A stretch of DNA of 15,540 bases from CAADGU01 sp964467705 (GTDB lineage: Bacteria; Chloroflexota; Anaerolineae; Promineifilales; Promineifilaceae). This document shows positions 1-5,686 of the stretch, piece by piece. Below the pieces are notes generated by a model. The model was not told the origin of the DNA. It did no database searches and saw only the letters and a list, made by a program, of their open reading frames with translations. The translations under genes and the position numbers were made by a program. The DNA lies in the NCBI GenBank assembly GCA_964467705.1, contig CAYXUZ010000150.1, forward strand, positions 1-15,540, written 5' to 3'. The first letter of the stretch is position 1. Every line of letters starts with the position of its first letter.

Positions 1-54
<54 letters not shown>

Positions 55-81
55 ACTAAGTAGGTGTTCGTTCTTGAACAA

Positions 82-154
82 TGCCAGGACCCAGACTCGA
101 ACTGGGGACACCTGCATTTTCAGTGCAGTGCTCTACCAACTGAGCTATCCCGGC
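82..154 (-). tRNA. tRNA-Phe (anticodon GAA)
   Basis: A complete cloverleaf reads on the minus strand: acceptor GCCGGGA pairs with TCCTGGC (one G-T), the D arm is GCTC/GAGC, the anticodon stem is CTGCA/TGCAG around CTGAAAA (anticodon GAA at 119-121), and the T stem is CCCAG/CTGGG with loop TTCGAGT. The discriminator is A at position 82. CCA is not encoded, so it must be added after transcription. First gene of a Phe-Gly tRNA unit. Confidence 0.97.
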
Positions 155-181
155 CAGCCCAGGTTGTTAATGACGTGCGGG

Positions 182-210
182 ATTCTATCCAAACGGATAG
201 GGGCTGTCAA
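182..210 (-). promoter_or_regulatory. Sigma-70-type promoter of the tRNA-Phe/tRNA-Gly unit
   Basis: On the minus strand a perfect -35 box TTGACA (205-210) is followed, after exactly 17 nt, by TAGAAT (182-187), which is 5/6 to the -10 consensus. Transcription would start near 175, about 20 nt before the 5' end of tRNA-Phe. The same segment contains a small CTATCC/GGATAG hairpin (185-200), which is probably incidental. Confidence 0.85.
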
Positions 211-213
211 GTT

Positions 214-241
214 TTGCGAAGCTGTCGAACGGGGATAAACT
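214..241 (+). promoter_or_regulatory. Weak candidate promoter for tRNA-Sec
   Basis: TTGCGA (214-219), a 16-nt spacer and TAAACT (236-241) are a poor but positioned match to a sigma-70 promoter. It would start transcription at or next to the 5' base of tRNA-Sec (249). It is divergent from the tRNA-Phe promoter and separated from it by only a few bases. The boxes are degenerate, so this is tentative. Confidence 0.25.
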
Positions 242-248
242 AACCAGT

Positions 249-344
249 GGGAGTGGTTGTGTCCCGGTGGGCGCCCCAGTCTTCAAAACTGGTGGCCGGT
301 TGCGCTGAGCAAGCGGCGGTGGGTTCGACTCCCATCCATTCCCG
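249..344 (+). tRNA. selC: tRNA-Sec (selenocysteine, anticodon TCA)
   Basis: The 96-nt gene has the hallmarks of a bacterial tRNA-Sec. The acceptor stem has 8 bp (249-256 with 336-343) and the T stem 5 bp (319-323 with 331-335, loop TTCGACT), giving the 8+5 arrangement. The D stem is long, 6 bp, with a 4-nt loop (259-264, CGGT, 269-274). The anticodon stem CCAGT/ACTGG encloses CTTCAAA, with anticodon TCA at 283-285. The variable arm is long: 295-303 pairs with 309-317 with one G-G mismatch. The discriminator is G344 and CCA is not encoded. In the cell it is charged with Ser by SerRS, converted by SelA and delivered to UGA by SelB; none of those genes is in the window. Confidence 0.95.
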
Positions 345-372
345 TGACTCGTAATCCGTGACCCGTGAACCA

Positions 373-1086
373 ATGTTGTCTTTAGATAAGCAGAATGTGT
401 GGCGTGAATGGTATAAGGAGCGGCGGCCGGATTGGCTGCCGGCGACGGAGGTTTATGCGGCGCTGGTACAGAGTGAGCTACGGCCGTATACCCTCTTTCT
501 TGATCTTGGTTGTGGTCGTGGCGGGCTGGTGGAGCAGTTGGATCATCCGCTGTGCCAGATGGTGGGCGCAGACCCGGACTGGCTCTCTTTGTATGAGCAT
601 CGCCTGAATTTGCCTCGTGTGGTGGCCCGAAGTGAGCGGCTGCCCTTTCGCGACAGTGTTTTTGACCTGGTGTGTGCCAGTTGGGTATTGGAGCATCTGG
701 CGGAACCAGCGCGGGTGTTCACGGCCGTGTCTCGCATCCTTAAACCCGGTGGCGCGTTTGTGTTTGTTACGCCCAACGGCCGTCACCCCTTAACCGCTAT
801 GAATCGCAGCCTGGGCCGGGCCGGGCAAATACAAGGGCGGCTGGTGCAATGGCTGTACGGCCGTGCCCCTGACGACACTTTCCCCACCTTCTACCGTGTC
901 AACACACCTGCCCAAATTGAAGAATTATGTCAACAATCCGGCCTGATATTGGAAAAATTGCACCTGATTCCCGACCCAACTTACCTGGCCTTTAATCAGG
1001 TCATGTTTCGGGCGATGTGTCTGCTAGAGGAGCGTTTGCCCGCTTCACGGCAATTACATCTGGTTGGACTGGCGCGTCTCCCATAA
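373..1086 (+). CDS. Class I SAM-dependent methyltransferase (Methyltransf_11-like)
   Basis: A 237-residue soluble protein with a Rossmann-type methyltransferase core. The SAM-binding motif I reads LDLGCGRGG, followed by the acidic strand-2 residue in GADPDW, the LPFRDSVFDLV segment and a post-motif region with VLEHL and LKPGGAFVFVTPN. These match the UbiE/Methyltransf_11 type of small-molecule or lipid methyltransferases; the substrate cannot be read from sequence. An in-frame GTG at 358 is also open, but it lies inside a dispersed GTAATCCGTGA repeat just after tRNA-Sec, so ATG 373 is preferred. Neither start has a clear Shine-Dalgarno. The membrane protein begins 11 nt after the stop, so the two probably form one operon. 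Four ACGGCCGT motifs lie inside it. Confidence 0.85.
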   Translation: MLSLDKQNVWREWYKERRPDWLPATEVYAALVQSELRPYTLFLDLGCGRGGLVEQLDHPLCQMVGADPDWLSLYEHRLNLPRVVARSERLPFRDSVFDLVCASWVLEHLAEPARVFTAVSRILKPGGAFVFVTPNGRHPLTAMNRSLGRAGQIQGRLVQWLYGRAPDDTFPTFYRVNTPAQIEELCQQSGLILEKLHLIPDPTYLAFNQVMFRAMCLLEERLPASRQLHLVGLARLP

Positions 1087-1097
1087 AATTGGTTTCT

Positions 1098-1805
1098 ATG
1101 CACAACTTATCATTACCGAAACAGTTATATTATGTCTACTTAGGGTGGGCATTTGCCATCGCCTATCGCACCACGCGGCAGCAATTCTTGGGGTACGCCA
1201 TTAGCAGTTGGCTGAAGTTTTTCGCAGTGATGTTGTTTTTGGCGGCATTGGGGCTGCGTTGGGGGCAACCGGCCATTACCCTGACACTCTTACTGGTTAT
1301 ATGGATTTATTTCTCGTATTGGCGGGCGGCGCGACAGGGATATAACCGCTTTGTGCCAGATGATACGGCCGTTCTGCCAGCCAATACCTCTGCATTACCA
1401 CCAGGGCGGCGGGTTCCGCTGTATGCCACCGGCATTTTTGCCGTCATAGATCGCGAACAGGCGGTGCTGCTGCGCCCGGCCGAATACTGGCTCTCTGGCA
1501 ATGGTGAACATGGGATAATGGTTAATGAGCATAGCAAAAAATATCTTTACCAATTTTTCCGTGCAGAAACTTTGCTGTCGGTACAGGCTGGCTGGATGAT
1601 TTTTGGCCGCAAACCGCTACGGTCGCTGGCACTTACGTTCATACCCACTTGGGGGCCGACCAATGCCGATGATGTGGTCACATACATGGTGGGTGGCGGT
1701 GTCAATGAAAACTACAAAGGCAAAGGGCGCACGATTTATTTTGCTTTTGAGGACACGGCCGTGGAACACCAGGTGTGGCAGACTCTAAAGCAAGTATTTG
1801 AGTGA
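1098..1805 (+). CDS. Two-span membrane protein of unknown function
   Basis: A 235-residue protein that I do not recognise. After a short N-terminal segment there are two hydrophobic spans at about residues 39-53 (FFAVMLFLAALGL) and 58-75 (AITLTLLLVIWIYFSYW), with only a short turn between them. About 150 residues of soluble, mixed alpha/beta-looking sequence follow, with no catalytic motif I can name. The frame is open upstream to 1017 inside the methyltransferase gene, but ATG 1098, 11 nt after the methyltransferase stop, is the natural start. It is probably translationally coupled to that gene. The TGA stop lies inside the left arm of a long hairpin. Two ACGGCCGT motifs each encode a Thr-Ala-Val. 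Confidence 0.75.
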   Translation: MHNLSLPKQLYYVYLGWAFAIAYRTTRQQFLGYAISSWLKFFAVMLFLAALGLRWGQPAITLTLLLVIWIYFSYWRAARQGYNRFVPDDTAVLPANTSALPPGRRVPLYATGIFAVIDREQAVLLRPAEYWLSGNGEHGIMVNEHSKKYLYQFFRAETLLSVQAGWMIFGRKPLRSLALTFIPTWGPTNADDVVTYMVGGGVNENYKGKGRTIYFAFEDTAVEHQVWQTLKQVFE

Positions 1806-1857
1806 TCATGTGTTTAAGTGTTCACGAGATCACCTGAACACTTGAACACATGATCAC
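1802..1857. terminator. Long hairpin between convergent genes, probable bidirectional terminator
   Basis: A 23-bp stem (1802-1824 with 1835-1857) with a single T-G wobble and a 10-nt loop. It overlaps the stop codon of the upstream plus-strand gene and ends 2 nt before the stop of the minus-strand gene at 1859. There is no strong T-run on either side, so it may end transcripts poorly or act mainly as a 3'-protecting hairpin. Confidence 0.6.
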
Positions 1858-1858
1858 G

Positions 1859-2434
1859 CTATGGTGTTGGCGTGGCCTCAGGGACGGTTGTGGGGGCAGG
1901 CGTCAAGTTGACGAGGACGGTACTCAGCCCATTGATGAATTCATTCAACGTATCCGATGCGTTGCCGACGCTGGCGATGCGCGTTTCCAGATAAACGGCC
2001 GTCACCCGCAGCGCCGCCATATCCGCCTCGGCTGTGCCCATCGTCTCGTTCATCCGGTTGGCAGCCTCATTCATGGCGTATACGGCCGTAGCCTGTTCCG
2101 CCGCCATAGCCTCGCGGGTGGCAATCTCACTGTCAAGTTGCCTCCGCAAGGTCACGTCCGCCTGGTTATACGCCAGCAAACCATTATTCATCCAGGCCAA
2201 CAGCGCCAGCGTCAGCGCCGCCCCGACCATAGCCCCCAATACCGCGCCAAAAATAATGGAAAAACAACCGCGCCGCATCGCTCGTTCTTCTAGTTGCGGA
2301 TCACGGGCGGCGGGGGAGGGCGCTGTGGAGCGTGATGGGGCGGGGGCTGGTGCAGCGGCTGTCGTTGGCGGTGTTGTGAGGGGTGGGGTTGGCGTGGGGG
2401 GTACGGCCGTTTTTGTTTCTCTTTCTTCAGTCAT
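1859..2434 (-). CDS. Single-span membrane protein with Pro/Thr-rich tails and a coiled coil
   Basis: A 191-residue protein that I cannot assign to a known function. Residues 1-45 are low-complexity Pro/Thr/Ala, probably cytoplasmic and disordered. A charged stretch with an Arg pair (RAMRRG) precedes one transmembrane span at about 58-81. Residues 90-170 are helical, rich in Ala, Glu and Met, and look like a coiled coil; the last 15 residues are again Pro/Thr-rich. Positive-inside topology places the coiled coil outside the membrane. The ATG at 2434 has a good ribosome site (CAGGTG, 4-5 nt spacing). It is divergent from the leuS leader. Such architecture suits a structural or envelope protein, but that is inference. 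Confidence 0.75.
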   Translation of the reverse strand: MTEERETKTAVPPTPTPPLTTPPTTAAAPAPAPSRSTAPSPAARDPQLEERAMRRGCFSIIFGAVLGAMVGAALTLALLAWMNNGLLAYNQADVTLRRQLDSEIATREAMAAEQATAVYAMNEAANRMNETMGTAEADMAALRVTAVYLETRIASVGNASDTLNEFINGLSTVLVNLTPAPTTVPEATPTP

Positions 2435-2454
2435 TTTTCACCTGTTTTGGGGGC

Positions 2455-2483
2455 TTGACGCCCCAATTCCTCTGTGCTACCCT
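2455..2483 (+). promoter_or_regulatory. Candidate promoter of the leuS leader
   Basis: TTGACG (2455-2460, 5/6 to the -35 consensus), a 17-nt spacer and TACCCT (2478-2483) preceded by an extended -10 TG. The -10 box itself is weak (3/6). Transcription would start near 2490, giving a roughly 210-nt leader RNA that ends at the terminator at 2672-2703. Confidence 0.35.
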
Positions 2484-2527
2484 CCTGCTACGTTGCCAAT
2501 CAGGCATGGTTGCAAATCAGGTTAATT

Positions 2528-2644
2528 ATGACCACACAATTGTTAGCTGACCACAAATCTATTGTTTTATCTGGCCTCTTATTACCCGGCACAGATATTG
2601 GCTGCTGGTGCAGCTGCTGGAGCAATTCGCCCAGGTCGGCTTAA
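2528..2644 (+). CDS. Possible 38-residue leader peptide upstream of leuS
   Basis: ATG 2528 has a modest ribosome site (CAGG, 8 nt upstream) and opens 38 codons. Six are Leu codons, in the runs TTG-TTA and CTC-TTA-TTA; the C-terminal part is rich in Cys and Trp (GCWCSCW). It sits between a promoter candidate and an intrinsic terminator in front of a leucyl-tRNA synthetase gene, the geometry of a translated attenuator (compare E. coli pheM before pheST). No clear antiterminator pairing was found by eye, and an ORF this short could arise by chance. Treat it as a hypothesis. Confidence 0.3.
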   Translation: MTTQLLADHKSIVLSGLLLPGTDIGCWCSCWSNSPRSA

Positions 2645-2671
2645 CTCTTTCCGTATTCAGTTTGTTCAATA

Positions 2672-2703
2672 AGCCACAGGCGCTCCGGCCCTGTGGCTTT
2701 TTT
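2672..2703 (+). terminator. Intrinsic terminator 168 nt before leuS
   Basis: A perfect 9-bp stem AGCCACAGG/CCTGTGGCT (2672-2680 with 2690-2698) with a 9-nt loop is followed directly by six T residues. This is a textbook Rho-independent terminator in the plus direction. There is no upstream plus-strand gene except the short ORF at 2528, so it either ends a small leader RNA or is an attenuator for leuS. Confidence 0.85.
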
Positions 2704-2773
2704 ATTACCAATCTCAAACCATGTGGTATCTGATTTATTCCATTCAACTTTTCGTCTTACGCAGCCCGGCGCT

Positions 2774-2796
2774 GACGGCCGTTCTGCACGGCCGTC
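2774..2796. repeat. Head-to-head pair of ACGGCCGT palindromes in the leuS 5' leader
   Basis: Two copies of the octamer, separated by 5 nt, form a 9-bp hairpin GACGGCCGT/ACGGCCGTC. It lies between the terminator and the leuS start. This is the only place in the window where two copies sit this close together. Confidence 0.7.
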
Positions 2797-2818
2797 TCGC
2801 GTCGGGCGTACTCCACGA

Positions 2819-2850
2819 CTGATTACCGATAACCGATTACTGATAACCGA
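2819..2850. repeat. Tandem GATTAC/GATAAC repeat upstream of leuS
   Basis: Four alternating units read GATTACC-GATAACC-GATTACT-GATAACC. Related GTAATCCGTGA or CGGATTACG words occur in other spacers at about 350-366, 5342-5355 and 5519-5528, so this is part of a dispersed intergenic repeat family. Confidence 0.6.
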
Positions 2851-2870
2851 CCCAAGACGAGGAACCTGAC

Positions 2871-5330
2871 ATGAACAAAAAGTACGATTTCCAGACAATT
2901 GAAAACAAATGGCGCGCCACCTGGCGGGCCATTGACCTGTACAAAACGGGCGAAGACCCAAACAAACCCAATATCTACATCCTGGATTATTTCCCCTATC
3001 CCTCCGGCGAAGGACTGTCCGTCGGCCACTGCCGCAACTACGTGCCCTCCTGCATTGCTGCCCGTTACAAGCGCATGACCGGCCACAATGTGCTGCACCC
3101 GATGGGCTGGGACGCCTTTGGCCTGCCCGCCGAAAATTACGCCATCGCCCACCACATCCACCCCCGCGAAAGTACGGCCCAATTTGCCGCCAACTACAAA
3201 CGGCAAATGCAACTGGTGGAATGTTCTTACGATTGGTCGCGGGAAATTAACTCCACCGACCCGGACTATTACCGCTGGACACAGTGGTTTTTCCTGCTGC
3301 TGTTCCAACGTGGGCTGGCCTACCAGGCGATCAGCAGCCAGTGGTGGTGTGACCAATGCCAGACGATTCTGGCGAATGAGCAGGTGGAACACGGCCGTTG
3401 CTGGCGCTGTGACTCTCCCGTGAGCAAACGTGACCTGATGCAGTGGCACTTCAAAATCACCGCCTACGCCGATCGGTTGATTGCCGACCTGGATGTGGTC
3501 AACTGGCCGGAGCGCATCAAAACGATGCAGCGTAACTGGATCGGCCGTTCCGAGGGCGCGGAGGTGGTCTTCACCGTGCAGACATCCGATGTCTCCAAGA
3601 CATTGGATGTCTACGAGATAACTACCTTTACCACCCGACCAGATACCCTGTTTGGCGTCACCTTCTTGGTCCTGGCCCCGGAGCATCCACTGGTGGGGGA
3701 GATTGTGACCGAGGCGCAGCACACGGCCGTGACCGCTTACATCCAATCCACCCGTCGCCTGAGTGAAATTGAGCGCCAATCTACCGAACGCGCCAAAACG
3801 GGCGTCTTCACCGGCGCGTATGCCCGCCATCCGTTCACCGATGCTCTCATTCCCATTTGGGTGGCCGATTATGTGCTGCCCGGTTATGGCAGCGGCGCGG
3901 TCATGGGTGTGCCCGCCCATGATGAACGCGATTTTGCCTTTGCCCAAACCTATGGCTTGCGCATAGTGAAAGTGGTGGAGCCGGATGGGGCGACGGCGGA
4001 TGAGAGAGCTTGTTTTACGGGTTACGGCCGTCTGATCAACTCTGGCCCCTACACCGACATAGATTCAGCGAAAGCGATAGTGTCCATCACCAATGACCTG
4101 GCCGCGCAGGGCAAGGGATGGCCACAGGTAACGTACCGGCTGCGTGACTGGCTGATTTCGCGGCAACGGTATTGGGGCGCGCCCATTCCCATCATCCACT
4201 GCCCGGCTTGCGGCCCCGTAGCGGTGCCCGAAAGCGACCTGCCCGTGCTGCTGCCAGAGATGGACGACTTTGCCCCGGCGGGCGACGGCCGTTCCCCTCT
4301 GGCGCGGGTAGCCGATTGGGTGAATACCACTTGCCCACAATGTGGCGGTGCGGCGCAGCGCGAAACGGATACGATGGACGGTTTTGCCTGCTCCTCCTGG
4401 TACTTTCTGCGTTTTACCAGCCCACATGAGGCAGCACGGCCGTTTGATCCCGAAGCCGTGGCGCGCTGGCTGCCCGTAGACACTTACATTGGCGGCGCGG
4501 AACATGCCGTCATGCACCTGCTGTATGCTCGTTTCTGGACAAAGGTGATGGCCGACGCCGGGCTGATTGATTTTGTTGAACCGTTCAGCGAACTGAAAAA
4601 CCAGGGGATGCTGCATTCGGCGGTGGATGGGCAGAAGATGTCCAAGTCGAAGGGCAATGTGGTCACGCCGGATGAGGTGATCGCCCGGCATGGCACAGAC
4701 GCGCTGCGGCTGTACGTGGTCTTCCTGGGGCCGTTTGACGCGGATGTGGTCTGGGATGACGCCGGTATTCGCGGCATGACGCGCTTCCTGGAACGTTTCT
4801 GGCGGCTGGCGGGTGATTTTGACGCAAAGGCGCAAAGTAGCAAAGTGGGGAAAGAAAGTGAAGAGTTTGAGCGGGAACGGCATCGCGTGGTGAAGCGGGT
4901 GACGGCCGACATGGAAGGGTATCGTTTTAACACGGCCGTGGCTGCCCTGATGGAGTACCTGAATTACCTGTACGACCGTCGAGATGTGCCCACCGACCAA
5001 TGGCAGAAGACCATGGAGACATTTGCCATCCTGCTAGCCCCCTTTGCCCCCTTCATTACCGAAGAGGTGTGGCAGACGGTATGGGGACACACGGACTCCA
5101 TTCACCGGCAAAACTGGCCTGTGTATGATGAGGCGCTGACAACGGCCGTGACCATCCGCATGGCCGTGCAAATCAACGGCAAGGTGCGCGACCACATCAC
5201 CATCCCCGCCGATACGGCCGAGACGGAAATACAGCACCTGGCCGTGGCTCAGGTGCAGCGGTATGTGAACGGCCGTACCCCCCATAACATCATCATCGTA
5301 CCGGGGCGGTTGGTGAACATCGTGGTGTAA
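2871..5330 (+). CDS. leuS: Leucyl-tRNA synthetase
   Basis: An 819-residue class I synthetase of normal bacterial length that charges tRNA-Leu with leucine in the cytoplasm. The HIGH-type motif is in PYPSGEGLSVGH (42-53) and KMSKS is at 589-593. The CP1 editing domain shows TTRPDTLFGVT (from 254) and GYGSGAVMGVPAHDERD (338-354), including the conserved Asp for post-transfer editing. A CxxC...CxxC zinc-type knuckle (CDQC...CWRC) precedes the CP1 domain. ATG 2871 follows an AGGA ribosome site with 8-nt spacing. Two oddities: residues about 650-667 (DAKAQSSKVGKESE) are encoded by a dispersed GCAAAG-type repeat, and nine ACGGCCGT copies lie in the gene, the last spanning the TAA stop. Confidence 0.98.
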   Translation: MNKKYDFQTIENKWRATWRAIDLYKTGEDPNKPNIYILDYFPYPSGEGLSVGHCRNYVPSCIAARYKRMTGHNVLHPMGWDAFGLPAENYAIAHHIHPRESTAQFAANYKRQMQLVECSYDWSREINSTDPDYYRWTQWFFLLLFQRGLAYQAISSQWWCDQCQTILANEQVEHGRCWRCDSPVSKRDLMQWHFKITAYADRLIADLDVVNWPERIKTMQRNWIGRSEGAEVVFTVQTSDVSKTLDVYEITTFTTRPDTLFGVTFLVLAPEHPLVGEIVTEAQHTAVTAYIQSTRRLSEIERQSTERAKTGVFTGAYARHPFTDALIPIWVADYVLPGYGSGAVMGVPAHDERDFAFAQTYGLRIVKVVEPDGATADERACFTGYGRLINSGPYTDIDSAKAIVSITNDLAAQGKGWPQVTYRLRDWLISRQRYWGAPIPIIHCPACGPVAVPESDLPVLLPEMDDFAPAGDGRSPLARVADWVNTTCPQCGGAAQRETDTMDGFACSSWYFLRFTSPHEAARPFDPEAVARWLPVDTYIGGAEHAVMHLLYARFWTKVMADAGLIDFVEPFSELKNQGMLHSAVDGQKMSKSKGNVVTPDEVIARHGTDALRLYVVFLGPFDADVVWDDAGIRGMTRFLERFWRLAGDFDAKAQSSKVGKESEEFERERHRVVKRVTADMEGYRFNTAVAALMEYLNYLYDRRDVPTDQWQKTMETFAILLAPFAPFITEEVWQTVWGHTDSIHRQNWPVYDEALTTAVTIRMAVQINGKVRDHITIPADTAETEIQHLAVAQVQRYVNGRTPHNIIIVPGRLVNIVV
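4817..4854 (+). repeat. Dispersed TTTTGACGCAAAG/NNGCAAAG repeat inside the leuS frame
   Basis: TTTTGACGCAAAG (4817-4829) is followed by the units GCGCAAAG, TAGCAAAG and TGGGGAAAG. The exact 13-mer and the same stepwise layout occur on the minus strand at 5631-5668 in the next spacer. Here it is read in frame and forms a hydrophilic linker between the catalytic core and the anticodon-binding helices. Confidence 0.75.
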
Positions 5331-5413
5331 CGGCCGTGATGCGTAATCCGTGAGCCGATGGCCCATTACTTCGTACAGGCGCAAAATGTGTGCCAAAAGC
5401 GTAAAAAGTTCTG

Positions 5414-5476
5414 ACCACAGAGACACAGAGGAACAGAGGGAAAATAAATTTCTCTGTGTCTTTGTGCCTCTGCGGT
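5414..5476. repeat. Imperfect CACAGAGACACAGAG inverted repeat
   Basis: The left arm, starting ACCACAGAGACACAGAG, and the right arm, ending CTCTGCGGT, are imperfect reverse complements around an AT-rich centre (AAAATAAATTT). It can fold into a long hairpin about 85 nt downstream of leuS and may act as its 3' end, but it has no T-run. Confidence 0.6.
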
Positions 5477-5630
5477 GAGTTTTGGTTGTGACTTTGCCAC
5501 GTTATGGTCTACGGAGCACGGATTACGATTTTGCCCCATTCTCTACCAAAGCGGTACACTTCTAATCCGCGAAGAACGCGATGGGCTTCATGGAAGAGAT
5601 GAAGGAGCGCGAAGGTCTTTTCTTCTTCAT

Positions 5631-5668
5631 CTTTGCCCCTTTCGCCCCTTTGCAACTTTGCGTCAAAA
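5631..5668 (-). repeat. Sister copy of the GCAAAG-type repeat
   Basis: On the minus strand TTTTGACGCAAAG (5656-5668) is followed by TTGCAAAG, GGGCGAAAG and GGGCAAAG with no gaps. It ends 5 nt before the ribosome site of the acylase gene. It shares the exact 13-mer and the unit structure with 4817-4854 inside leuS. Confidence 0.75.
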
Positions 5669-5686
5669 AAACAGGAGGAAAGCATC

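Larger units (their letters stand above)
2435..2870. other. 436-base intergenic/leader region between the coiled-coil gene and leuS
   Basis: In order, this spacer contains a G/C hairpin around 2447-2466, a plus-strand promoter candidate, a short leucine-rich ORF, an intrinsic terminator, a pair of ACGGCCGT palindromes, a GATTAC/GATAAC tandem repeat and the leuS ribosome site (AGGA at 2860-2863). No T-box consensus (AGGGTGGTACCGCG type) was found, although aminoacyl-tRNA synthetase genes often have one. Confidence 0.6.
5331..5686. other. 356-base spacer made of several dispersed repeats
   Basis: No gene is supported here. After the ACGGCCGT over the leuS stop come a GTAATCCGTGAGCC word (5342-5355), an imperfect CACAGAGACACAGAG inverted repeat (5414-5476), CGGATTACG (5519-5527), a CCGCGAAGAACGCGA-type word (5567-5581) and the GCAAAG repeat (5631-5668). 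Short open frames here are in repeats and look unreal. No convincing promoter was found. Confidence 0.6.

Noticed and set aside
185..373. A 62-codon minus-strand open frame over tRNA-Sec
   Set aside because: It is antisense to the tRNA gene, has no ribosome site, and its sequence follows directly from the tRNA fold.
1803..1805. TGA followed by a hairpin, as a possible selenocysteine codon with SECIS
   Set aside because: Reading on gives only three codons before TAA, and the TGA lies within the stem itself. A normal stop plus terminator explains it.
2620..2700. T-box riboswitch before leuS
   Set aside because: The conserved T-box bulge sequence is absent; only a plain terminator hairpin is seen.
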